Shown one piece after another: positions 18,396-25,093 of a stretch of DNA of 64,000 nucleotides. The stretch covers positions 1,737,501 through 1,801,500 of the forward strand of contig NZ_FSQT01000002.1 in assembly GCF_900143515.1 (NCBI RefSeq), written 5' to 3'. The notes beneath the pieces were generated by a model. It did no database searches. It worked only from the letters and a program-made list of their open reading frames with translations, and was not told the DNA's origin. The position numbers and the translations under genes are program-made. The DNA is from Micromonospora cremea. GTDB lineage: Bacteria > Actinomycetota > Actinomycetes > Mycobacteriales > Micromonosporaceae. Position 1 is the first letter of the stretch. Each line of letters starts with the position of its first letter.

Positions 18396-19400
18396 GTGGA
18401 CGTTACCCCGGAGGCTGCCGGCGGGGCCGAAGCCCCTCGCGCAGCGTCGATCTCCCTTCAGGGCATCCAGAAGCGCTACCCGAACGGCACCGAGGCCGTC
18501 CGGGAACTCAGCCTGGAGGTCAAGGCCGGCGAGCTGGTGGTGCTGATCGGCCCGTCCGGCTGCGGCAAGTCGACGGTGCTCCGCATGGTCAACCGGCTGA
18601 TCGAGCCGACCGCCGGGCGGATCATGCTCGGTGACGAGGACGTCACCGACGTCGACCCGGTGCGGCTGCGCCGCCGGATCGGCTACGTGATCCAGAACGT
18701 CGGGCTGTTTCCACACCAGACGGTCCGGGCGAACGTGGCCACCGTGCCCGGGCTGCTCGGCTGGTCCCGTGACCAGACCCGGGCCCGGGTCGACGAGCTG
18801 CTCGAGCTGGTCGGGCTGGACCCGGCCCAGTTCGGCCGCCGCTACCCGCACGAACTGTCGGGTGGGCAGCGGCAGCGCGTGGGGGTGGCTCGTGCGCTCG
18901 CCGCCGACCCCGTGGTGCTCCTGATGGACGAGCCGTTCTCGGCCGTCGACCCGATCGTCCGGGCCCGCCTCCAGGAGGAGTTCCTCCGGCTCCAGGCCGA
19001 GGTCCGCAAGACGATCCTGCTGGTCACCCACGACCTCGACGAGGCGGTCCGGCTCGGCGACCGGATCGCGGTGCTCTCCCACGGCGGACGCCTGCAGCAG
19101 TACGACACCCCGGCCGCCCTGCTCGGCGAGCCCGCCACCCCGTTCGTGCGCGAGTTCGTCGGAGCCGACCGGGGCATCCGCCGGCTGGCGGTCACCCAGC
19201 TCGACCGGGACGCGCTGGAGCCGCTGCCCGGCGACGCCGAGACGGACCTGCCCACGGTGCCGCTGGACGGCTCCGCGTACGACGCGCTGGCGGTGCTGCT
19301 CACCTCGGGGCGGGACCGGCTCGTGGTCACCGACGACGGCCGACCCGTGGGCGCGCTCAGCCGGCAGCGCCTGCTCGACCTCGGCCGCGTGACGGGCTGA
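18396..19400 (+). CDS. Osmolyte ABC transporter ATP-binding protein with CBS-like tail
   Basis: This is the ATPase of the importer. The 334 residues contain the Walker A motif [10 protein letters not shown]-loop [10 protein letters not shown], signature [15 protein letters not shown], Walker [10 protein letters not shown] and the switch histidine ([10 protein letters not shown]), as in ProV/OpuCA. After the ATPase core (about residue 240) a tail ending [22 protein letters not shown] looks like a single CBS motif, which in OpuCA-type proteins senses ionic strength. GTG at 18396 is used because GGAAGGA is 6 nt upstream. Unusually, the gene is divergent from the permeases and binding protein rather than leading the operon. 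Confidence 0.92.
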   Translation: MDVTPEAAGGAEAPRAASISLQGIQKRYPNGTEAVRELSLEVKAGELVVLIGPSGCGKSTVLRMVNRLIEPTAGRIMLGDEDVTDVDPVRLRRRIGYVIQNVGLFPHQTVRANVATVPGLLGWSRDQTRARVDELLELVGLDPAQFGRRYPHELSGGQRQRVGVARALAADPVVLLMDEPFSAVDPIVRARLQEEFLRLQAEVRKTILLVTHDLDEAVRLGDRIAVLSHGGRLQQYDTPAALLGEPATPFVREFVGADRGIRRLAVTQLDRDALEPLPGDAETDLPTVPLDGSAYDALAVLLTSGRDRLVVTDDGRPVGALSRQRLLDLGRVTG

Positions 19401-19422
19401 CCGCCCGGCTCGACCGGTCCGG

Positions 19423-19923
19423 TCAGGCCCGACCGCCGAGGCTGGCGGTGCCGATGATCCAACCGGAGAGGAAGCCGTAGCCGGCGCCGCTGCTGGCATC
19501 CTGCAACGCGCCCAGCAGCGACGGGTCCGGGCCGAACGGCGCCGCCAGCACGGCGGCGAGCCCACCGGCGAGCACGTAGGCGGCCCAGCCGGAGAAGAAC
19601 TGGCTGACCGAGCCGGGCACCCGGGCCACCTGGGCGGCGGGCAGCAGATAGAGCAGGGCCACCGCGATGGCCACCAGCAGGACGGCCCGCAGGTCGGCGG
19701 CGAGCAATCCGCCGGGCTGCCCGTCCGCGTCCAGCCGCCAGGCAGGCCAGGCGAGCAGGCGCAGGTAGTAATCGCCGGCCGACGCCGGGTCGGCTCGCGT
19801 ACCGGCCCATCCGGTGTACGCCGGGCTGCCGCAGATGCCGACCAGCAGCAGCACGGCGAGCGCGCCGGTGCCGGCGGCCGTCCCGTAGCGGCTGACCGGG
19901 CCGCGGCGATGGAAGAGCCCCAT
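19423..19923 (-). CDS. Hypothetical membrane protein
   Basis: I do not recognise this 166-residue protein. It has a short basic N terminus (MGLFHRRGPVSRYG) and about four membrane helices (GTGALAVLLLVGICG, LRAVLLVAIAVALLYLLPAA, FFSGWAAYVLAGGLAAVLA and YGFLSGWIIGTASLGG). No motif points to a function. The ATG at 19921-19923 is chosen over a longer in-frame extension of low-complexity Arg-rich sequence. It is convergent with the ABC ATPase (22 bp between stops) and lies 56 bp after a small gene on the same strand. Confidence 0.65.
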   Translation of the reverse strand: MGLFHRRGPVSRYGTAAGTGALAVLLLVGICGSPAYTGWAGTRADPASAGDYYLRLLAWPAWRLDADGQPGGLLAADLRAVLLVAIAVALLYLLPAAQVARVPGSVSQFFSGWAAYVLAGGLAAVLAAPFGPDPSLLGALQDASSGAGYGFLSGWIIGTASLGGRA

Positions 19924-19979
19924 GATCCGCCCAGGGCCCGAGCCGACCGACCGGGCGGACCTGGGCTGCCCCGACCGGC

Positions 19980-20288
19980 TCAGTGCTTCAACAGGTAGTC
20001 GATGAAGGCGGCCCGCAGCAGCGGCTCCGACTCCTCGTAGCCGTGACCGGTCAGCTCCCGCCACAGCGCGTTGGCCTCGTCGATGATCGGACCGATCGAG
20101 TTCGGCGCGCCGTCCAGCACCGTCGCCTCGTCCGCGTTCGGCAGGTGCCGCAGCACCGACCAGTAGAAACCCACGTCACGGTGCTCCCGGGCGCGGGCGA
20201 ACGCCCGCTCCCGCAGCTCCTCGGTGGACAGCGTGTCGAGCTCCTCGAACGAGGTTCCGCCGGGGGTGGCGGCAGGTGTGTCGGTCAT
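19980..20288 (-). CDS. Small conserved hypothetical protein (102 aa)
   Basis: The 102-residue acidic soluble protein has no recognised domain. After a flexible N terminus (TDTPAATPGGTSF) it is mostly helical (EELRERAFARAREHRDVGFYWSVLRHL; SIGPIIDEANALWRELTG; EPLLRAAFIDYLLKH). A regular mix of Arg, Asp and Glu with strong third-position GC supports coding. The ATG at 20286-20288 is the start of the conserved-looking region; the upstream extension overlaps the end of the next gene's leader. Confidence 0.7.
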   Translation of the reverse strand: MTDTPAATPGGTSFEELDTLSTEELRERAFARAREHRDVGFYWSVLRHLPNADEATVLDGAPNSIGPIIDEANALWRELTGHGYEESEPLLRAAFIDYLLKH

Positions 20289-20341
20289 GCCGCCGAGCCT
20301 AACGGTCGAGATCAGCTCCGGCTCGGCGGACGCGACACGGC

Positions 20342-21556
20342 TCACCGCTCACCGTCTTCCCACCGGCGCGGGCTGTCCTCCCAGCGCGGATCCCGCCACG
20401 GGTCGACCGGTTGCGGCGCGGCCGGCGTCTGCAGGGTGGGGGGCCAGGTGTCGACCGGCTGCGACCGTGGCATCGTCCAGCCCGTGCTGATCGTGCCGTC
20501 GCCGACCGGCTCGGACTTGTCGGTGCTGTCCGGCCGGGGCCGTCCGTACGTCTCGACCAACCGGGTGACCAGCAGTCCGACGCCGAGCGCGACCCCGCCG
20601 ACCGTCCAACGGTCAACCGTCCAGCCGCGCGCCCGCGCGTACGCCTGGAAGACGATGACCAGGCACACCGCCAGCAGGGTGCCGAACAGACCACCCCGAC
20701 GGCCGTACGCGCTGGTGCCGGCGAGCAGGGCCACCCCGATCGCCAGCACCGTCCAGTCCAGCCCCGGGGCGGGCGTGACCGTCCCCGAGCCGTTGGCCGC
20801 GAGCAGCACGCCGGCGAGGGCGGCGAGCACGGTGGAGCCGACCAGCGCGAGCGCGGTGACCACGGCAGCCACCACTCCCCGGCGACGGGCCGGATCGGTG
20901 ACCGGCCGGTACCGGCCGACCAGCCGGCGGATCGCCCGGATGGCGCCGAACAGCCCGCCGAGGACCGCCACCGCGGCGAAGCCGGCCAAGAGGTAGCCGG
21001 CGCTCCGCCCGGGGTCGTAGTCGCCCTGCACCAGCACGGGCGCCGACCGGCGTTCGATGTACACCACCACCCCGGCCGCGCCGGCGAGACTGGCTGCCCA
21101 GCCCGGCACGTGCAGCACCACCACGGCCAGCGCCAGCGCCAGCCCGCCCAGCGCGGCGGCCGCGACGGCCGGGCCGACGGACTCCGCCAGACCCTGGTCC
21201 CCCTGCTCCGCGTAGTGCAGCGCGGCGGCGACCGCGACCGGCCCGACAGCCAGGTTCGGGGCGGCGGTACGCAGGCTCAGCCCGGCGGCGAGGGCGAGCA
21301 GCCCGAGCCCGACCAGGCCGACCAGCAGGGTGCGCAGGTTGTCGCCGCGCAGCACGTCCGAGTCGGCCCGCCAGAGCAGCCAGCCCAGAGTGGCGAGACC
21401 ACCCAGCAGCAGGATCTCCCACACCAGGTGCACGCCGACCCGGTCCCGGCCGGGCTCACCTTGGCTGGGGTCGTCGAAGACGTGCTCCAGAACGGCGGCG
21501 GGCACCCCGGACGAGGGCTCGACCGACCCTTCCCGGCCCGCTTCTTCGTACCCCAT
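20342..21556 (-). CDS. Multi-spanning membrane protein, sugar-permease-like
   Basis: The 404-residue protein has about ten membrane helices between a charged N terminus (YEEAGREGSVEPSSG) and a Pro/Trp-rich cytoplasmic tail (QPVDPWRDPRWEDSPRRW). The pattern of Gly/Ala-rich helices and the stretch AGTSAYGRRGGLFGTLLAV recall the branched-chain/ribose permease family (BPD_transp_2), but there is no ATPase or binding protein beside it, so transport is uncertain. In the syntenic mycobacterial block a different membrane gene occupies this place. The ATG at 21554-21556 has GGGAGG upstream. Confidence 0.65.
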   Translation of the reverse strand: MGYEEAGREGSVEPSSGVPAAVLEHVFDDPSQGEPGRDRVGVHLVWEILLLGGLATLGWLLWRADSDVLRGDNLRTLLVGLVGLGLLALAAGLSLRTAAPNLAVGPVAVAAALHYAEQGDQGLAESVGPAVAAAALGGLALALAVVVLHVPGWAASLAGAAGVVVYIERRSAPVLVQGDYDPGRSAGYLLAGFAAVAVLGGLFGAIRAIRRLVGRYRPVTDPARRRGVVAAVVTALALVGSTVLAALAGVLLAANGSGTVTPAPGLDWTVLAIGVALLAGTSAYGRRGGLFGTLLAVCLVIVFQAYARARGWTVDRWTVGGVALGVGLLVTRLVETYGRPRPDSTDKSEPVGDGTISTGWTMPRSQPVDTWPPTLQTPAAPQPVDPWRDPRWEDSPRRWEDGER

Positions 21557-21585
21557 GACGCCGCCTCCCCAGTGGCCGGCCGTCC

Positions 21586-21615
21586 CCGCCCCGGTTCGCG
21601 GACGGACCGGGGCGG
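21586..21615 (-). terminator. Hairpin terminator after the fol/DUF3180 operon
   Basis: A 10-bp perfect stem (CCGCCCCGGT at 21586-21595 and ACCGGGGCGG at 21606-21615) lies 58 nt after the DUF3180 stop and 30 nt before the next minus-strand start. Confidence 0.55.
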
Positions 21616-21673
21616 CCATTGCTCTCCGATCGCAGGCACCGTACCCGCGCCCGGAGCCGGGCGTAACCCCCTG

Positions 21674-22213
21674 TCAGCGCTGGCCGGGGTGGCTCTCCCG
21701 CTGGTCTGGCTCACGCTCGTCGTCCGGGCGCTCCGGCACCCGGCAGGAGCGCTCGAGCCAGAGCGCGGCGCCCACCAGCGCCAGCGAGGCCAGCAGGCCG
21801 CCCCCGGCGGCCGGTCGATCCTCCGTGGCGGCCCGGGTGGTCTCGACGAAGAGCCAGCCGGTGAGCCCGGCGTAGAAGCCGGCGAAAATGGCCGCGGCCA
21901 GCGCCGACGCCTTGGCCAGCACCACGAACCGGGCGACCATCAGCGGGTTGACCGGATCCCGGCCGGGCTTGCGCTCGATCCGGGCCCGGGTGTTGACCGC
22001 GGCGTACGCCTCCAGCACGGCGAGCGCGGCCAGTGTCACCACCGGCAGCCAGGGCAGCCGGGGGATGCCGCTGTAGTAGAGGGTGCTAATCAGCAGCCAG
22101 GCCACCGCCGCCGCGGCCAGGGCGGCCACGACCAGGGTGGAGATCCGGGTGGGGCCCACCCGCGACCGGTCCGGGCCCGGCCCGCCCGGTGGTGGGGACT
22201 TCGCCTGCGTCAT
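21674..22213 (-). CDS. DUF3180 membrane protein
   Basis: The 179-residue protein has four predicted helices (ISTLVVAALAAAAVAWLLIS, WLPVVTLAALAVLEAYAA, VVLAKASALAAAIFAGFYAG and LLASLALVGAALWLE). The motif YSGIPRLPWLPVVTL and the positively charged loop ARIERKPGRDPVNPLMVARF are typical of DUF3180, a family that follows folK in many actinobacteria (Rv3605c-type). The function is unknown; the persistent link with folate genes is the only clue. It is separated from folK by 19 bp. Confidence 0.88.
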   Translation of the reverse strand: MTQAKSPPPGGPGPDRSRVGPTRISTLVVAALAAAAVAWLLISTLYYSGIPRLPWLPVVTLAALAVLEAYAAVNTRARIERKPGRDPVNPLMVARFVVLAKASALAAAIFAGFYAGLTGWLFVETTRAATEDRPAAGGGLLASLALVGAALWLERSCRVPERPDDEREPDQRESHPGQR

Positions 22214-22232
22214 GCCGGCCGGCTCCGCTCGG

Positions 22233-22760
22233 TCATGCCGTCGACTCTAACGCCAGTTCCGGTCGGGGGCGCAGATCCAGCGCGTCGTCGGCGGCCGGGC
22301 CGGCGGTCAGCAGGTCGGTGAGCCAGCCGTGACCGGGCAGCCGCCCGTACGGCTGGATGTCGATCCACGGTCGCAGCACGAAGGCGCGCAGGTGCGCCCG
22401 GGGATGCGGCAGGGTCAGCTCGGGGTCGTCGCTGAGCACCGGCTCGTCGTCGTCGCCCCAGACCGCGATCACGTCCACGTCGAGGGTGCGCGGCCCGAAC
22501 CGCCGCTGCGGGTCACGGACCCGGCCGGCCGCGCGCTCCGCGGCCCGCGCCCGCTCCAGCCAGTCGCGTGGGGTCGCGGCGTCGTCCTGGGCCAGCAGCA
22601 CCGCGTTGAGGTACGCGGGCTGATCGGCGTCGCCCCACGGTGGAGTCTCGTACACGCCGGAGAGCACCAGCACGCTGTCGCCGAGCGTGGCGACGGCCGT
22701 CCGCAGGTGGCCCAGCCGGTCGCCCAGGTTGCTGCCGAGCGAGAGCACGGCCCGGGTCAC
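22233..22760 (-). CDS. folK: Hydroxymethyldihydropterin pyrophosphokinase
   Basis: FolK transfers pyrophosphate from ATP to 6-hydroxymethyl-dihydropterin, giving the substrate of FolP. The 175-residue enzyme shows the family signatures VLSLGSNLGDR at the N terminus, YETPPWG (substrate loop) and RFGPRTLDVDVIA with the metal-binding DVD pair, and later LPHPRAHLRAFVL. The GTG start at 22758-22760 overlaps the folB stop (GTGA), so translation is coupled. It is part of folP-folB-folK-DUF3180. Confidence 0.96.
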   Translation of the reverse strand: MTRAVLSLGSNLGDRLGHLRTAVATLGDSVLVLSGVYETPPWGDADQPAYLNAVLLAQDDAATPRDWLERARAAERAAGRVRDPQRRFGPRTLDVDVIAVWGDDDEPVLSDDPELTLPHPRAHLRAFVLRPWIDIQPYGRLPGHGWLTDLLTAGPAADDALDLRPRPELALESTA

Positions 22761-23122
22761 CGGGCACGCGCCCGGGTCATGGTGACGGCCACGTCGGTGA
22801 AGGTGTGCGGCACCGGCGCCTCCGGCTTGTGCACGGTGACGGTGGCGTTGACGACCCGCTCGTCGGCCAGGCAGACCGCGAGCAGGCGGTCAGCGAGGGT
22901 TTCGATCAGGTTGACCGGCTCGCCGGTCACCACCGCGACCAGACGCTCGGCCAGCTCGCCGTAGTGGACGGTGAAGGTGACGTCGTCGCTGGCGGCGGCC
23001 GGGGCGAGGTCCAGTTCCAGCACGGCGTCGACGACGAAATCCTGCCCCTGGACCCGTTCGAAGTCGTACACCCCGTGCCGCCCCCGGGCCCGCAGGCCGG
23101 TCAGCTGGATCCGGTCCATCAT
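22757..23122 (-). CDS. folB: Dihydroneopterin aldolase
   Basis: FolB converts dihydroneopterin to 6-hydroxymethyl-dihydropterin and glycolaldehyde. The 121-residue protein is of normal length and contains the early motif RIQLTGLRARGRHGVYDFE with the conserved glutamate region, VHYGELAERL, NLIETLADRL and the C-terminal strand ATVTVHKPEAPV with the catalytic lysine. The start ATG at 23120-23122 overlaps the folP stop; a second ATG follows at once. Confidence 0.96.
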   Translation of the reverse strand: MMDRIQLTGLRARGRHGVYDFERVQGQDFVVDAVLELDLAPAAASDDVTFTVHYGELAERLVAVVTGEPVNLIETLADRLLAVCLADERVVNATVTVHKPEAPVPHTFTDVAVTMTRARAR

Positions 23123-23994
23123 CGCTGCACCTCTCGCTCGCGCCCGGCGGGGGCGGGGGCCATACGCGGACTGCCGGTGGCGACCCAGACGGCGAGCGCG
23201 TCGGTGGTGGCCTGGACGTCGTGCACGCGTACCCCCCAGGCGCCCGTCGCGACCGCCAGCACGCTGGTGGCGACGGTGGCCGCCTCCCGCTGCGCGGTGG
23301 GTCGCGGCGTCCCGTCCGAGCCGGCGAGCAGTCGGCCGAGGTAGGACTTGCGGCTGGCGCCGAAGAGCAGCGGGTACCCGAGGTCGAGCAGCTCCGGCAG
23401 GCGGGCGCTCAACTCCCAGTTGTGCGCGGCCGTCTTGGCGAAGCCGAGGCCGGGATCGATGACGATGCGGTCGGCGGCCACTCCGGCGGCCAGCGCCGCG
23501 TCGATCCGCTGGGCCAGCTCGGCCCGCACGTCGGCCACCACGTCGGTGTAACTGGCCAGCTCGCGCATCTCTCGGGAGTGGCCACGCCAGTGCATCAGCA
23601 CCCAGGGACAGCCGGCGTCGCGGACCACCCGGGCCATGTCCGGGTCGGCCAGCCCGCCGGAGACGTCGTTGACGACAACCGCGCCGGCACCCAGGGCGGC
23701 CTCGGCCACCCGGGCGCGGCTGGTGTCGATGCTGACCGGCACGCCGGCGGCGGTCAGCTCGCGGATGACCGGCAGCACCCGGTCGGCCTCGGTCGCCGCG
23801 TCGATCCTTTCGGCGCCCGGTCGGGTCGACTCACCGCCGACATCGACCAGGTGCGCTCCCGCAGCACGCAGACGGACGCCGTGTCCGACGGCCGCACCCA
23901 GGTCGGCGTACCGTCCGCCGTCGGAGAAGGAGTCCGGCGTGACGTTGAGGACGCCCATCACCACCGGGCCCGGGGCCCGCACCAGATCGGTCAC
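23119..23994 (-). CDS. folP: Dihydropteroate synthase
   Basis: FolP joins hydroxymethyl-dihydropterin pyrophosphate to p-aminobenzoate and is the sulfonamide target. The 291-residue TIM barrel carries VVMGVLNVTPDSFSDGG, the pterin/phosphate loop DVGGESTRPGAE, VSIDTSRA, VNDVSGG, IIDPGLGFAK-like VIDPGLGFAKT and LFGASRKSYLG. I chose the GTG at 23992-23994 because it sits directly before the conserved start (VTDLVRAPGPVVMG). No ribosome site precedes it, so a leaderless transcript or an upstream start (ATG near 24057) remains possible. The usual partner folE is 13 kb away, behind the secretion-like operon. Confidence 0.95.
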   Translation of the reverse strand: MTDLVRAPGPVVMGVLNVTPDSFSDGGRYADLGAAVGHGVRLRAAGAHLVDVGGESTRPGAERIDAATEADRVLPVIRELTAAGVPVSIDTSRARVAEAALGAGAVVVNDVSGGLADPDMARVVRDAGCPWVLMHWRGHSREMRELASYTDVVADVRAELAQRIDAALAAGVAADRIVIDPGLGFAKTAAHNWELSARLPELLDLGYPLLFGASRKSYLGRLLAGSDGTPRPTAQREAATVATSVLAVATGAWGVRVHDVQATTDALAVWVATGSPRMAPAPAGREREVQR

Positions 23995-24059
23995 GACTAG
24001 ACGGTACCGGTCGTGGCGGTCGGCCCGGCCGACCCGGGTCCGCCCCCGAGTCACCATCC

Positions 24060-24089
24060 CTGACGTGCGCATTGGAACAGGTGTACGAT
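24060..24089 (+). promoter_or_regulatory. Putative promoter with LexA-like box
   Basis: CTGACG (24060-24065) and TACGAT (24084-24089) are 18 bp apart, a reasonable housekeeping promoter. GAACAGGTGTAC (24075-24086) overlaps the -10 box and differs by one base from the actinobacterial LexA core GAACNNNTGTTC-type palindrome. This suggests SOS control of the downstream operon; it is a pattern match only. Confidence 0.3.
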
Positions 24090-24224
24090 CGGTCGTCCGG
24101 GCAGTATCGGGCAGTCCCTTCGCGGCTTGTCGCAATCCGGGGCGGGCCGTACGCTTTGGAATTGGCCAGCATCGAGATGGCGAAGCCTGGAGGGAGGGCC
24201 GAAGCGGGGAAAAACCGGCCAAAG

Positions 24225-24245
24225 CTCACCACTCTCCGTGGTGAG
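24225..24245 (+). promoter_or_regulatory. Leader hairpin
   Basis: CTCACCAC-N5-GTGGTGAG forms a perfect 8-bp stem in the presumed leader, about 105 nt before the first start codon. It could be a regulatory or stabilising RNA structure. Confidence 0.4.
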
Positions 24246-24350
24246 TAACGAACGCAGGGTCGAGAACGCTGCGCCCTGTGAGCACATTTCCCGCCAGGCT
24301 TGCCTATTGCACCGCCGCGGCACCGCCGGCCGCGATATGGGGAGGTTCCA

Positions 24351-24665
24351 GTGATCGCCTTCGAGCTCATGGAGACGGCGTCGTCCGGCGTCGCCCACGC
24401 GCTCTCCACCCTGGCGTCGACTCCGCTCGCCGAGCCGGCACCGAAGGGGATCGACACCAACAGTGTGGTCACCTTCTTCGCCAGCAAGATCGCGCCGATC
24501 CTGCTCGCCGTCCTGGGCGTCATCTTCATCGGGCGGGCCAGCCGGGGCGAGATCTCCAAGGTGCTGACCAGCTCCGCGATCGCGATCGTCGGGCTGGCCT
24601 TCATCGCGGGCGCGGCCACACTCTTCTTCGTCGGCGATTACCTGATCGACCTGATCTTCGAATAG
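24351..24665 (+). CDS. Small two-helix membrane protein (VirB2/TrbC pilin-like position)
   Basis: The 104-residue protein starts at GTG 24351 behind a strong GGGGAGG. After a short N-terminal segment with an amphipathic stretch it has two membrane helices (IAPILLAVLGVIFIG and SSAIAIVGLAFIAGAATLFFVGDYL) joined by a short basic loop (RASRGEISK). Size, topology and first place in a VirB3-VirB4-VirB6-like gene order match VirB2/TrbC-type subunits of type IV secretion systems, but the sequence alone does not prove this. Twelve bases separate it from the next gene. Confidence 0.6.
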   Translation: MIAFELMETASSGVAHALSTLASTPLAEPAPKGIDTNSVVTFFASKIAPILLAVLGVIFIGRASRGEISKVLTSSAIAIVGLAFIAGAATLFFVGDYLIDLIFE

Positions 24666-24677
24666 GCGCGTTCCCAG

Positions 24678-25040
24678 ATGCGGCTGCGCACCGACGACGA
24701 CATCTACCGGGCCCGCCTGGTCTACCTCGGGCCGCCCGGCTACACCCTTCCGGTCCACCTGCCGTACGCCCAGTACGGGCTCTTCATGCTGCTCGTCCCC
24801 CTCTACATGTTCATCCACTGGCTCTTCACGCTGACGGTCGAGCTCTTCCCGGCCTGGGAGATCGCGCTCGCCATCGTGACCACGTCGTTCATTTTCCGGC
24901 ACGTCGACCCGGACCGGCCGGCGCGGGTGGTCATCCGCACCGCGCTGACCGACTGGCGACGCACCCGGGAGCCGGCGATCGAGCAGCGCGACCCGCGCCT
25001 GGTCGGCAGCCGGATCAGGATCCGGGAGGAGCTGGCATGA
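24678..25040 (+). CDS. VirB3/PrgI-like small membrane protein
   Basis: The 120-residue protein has a conserved-looking N terminus (DDDIYRARLVYLGPPGYTLP), two adjacent membrane helices (YGLFMLLVPLYMFIHWLFTL and WEIALAIVTTSFIF) and a basic C-terminal domain (RVVIRTALTDWRRTREP). Location directly before the VirB4-type ATPase, two close helices and small size match VirB3 or the PrgI family of Gram-positive conjugation systems. The functional name is inference. Its stop overlaps the start of an 18-codon reading frame that leads into the ATPase gene. Confidence 0.6.
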   Translation: MRLRTDDDIYRARLVYLGPPGYTLPVHLPYAQYGLFMLLVPLYMFIHWLFTLTVELFPAWEIALAIVTTSFIFRHVDPDRPARVVIRTALTDWRRTREPAIEQRDPRLVGSRIRIREELA

Positions 25041-25093
25041 CCGGGCGTACGCCGATCGGGCCGTCGCACGACGCGGGTGAGGCGGTCGCATGA
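25037..25093 (+). CDS. 18-codon bridging reading frame
   Basis: An ATG at 25037 overlaps the preceding stop (ATGA) and the frame MTGRTPIGPSHDAGEAVA ends in a TGA that overlaps the VirB4 start (ATGA at 25090-25093). Both junctions are 4-bp overlaps, so the frame could carry ribosomes from the VirB3-like gene to the ATPase gene. Whether the peptide has any role of its own is unknown. Confidence 0.4.
   Translation: MTGRTPIGPSHDAGEAVA

Larger units (their letters stand above)
24001..24350 (+). other. Long leader/intergenic region before the T4SS-like operon
   Basis: About 350 bp without a convincing gene. It holds a putative promoter (24060-24089), a direct repeat of GGGCAGT (about 24099-24116), a GGCC-rich stretch, a perfect 8-bp hairpin (24225-24245) and the ribosome site GGGGAGG (about 24338-24344) of the first operon gene. 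If the promoter is right the leader is about 250 nt. I could not match it to a known riboswitch class. Confidence 0.4.

Noticed and set aside
24001..24350. Possible riboswitch (c-di-AMP, cobalamin or TPP type)
   Set aside because: I could not find the conserved core of any of these classes; only simple hairpins are visible.
24127..24354. 75-codon frame over the leader of the secretion-like operon
   Set aside because: It has no codon bias and overlaps the ribosome site and start of the first operon gene; its residues look like random high-GC translation.
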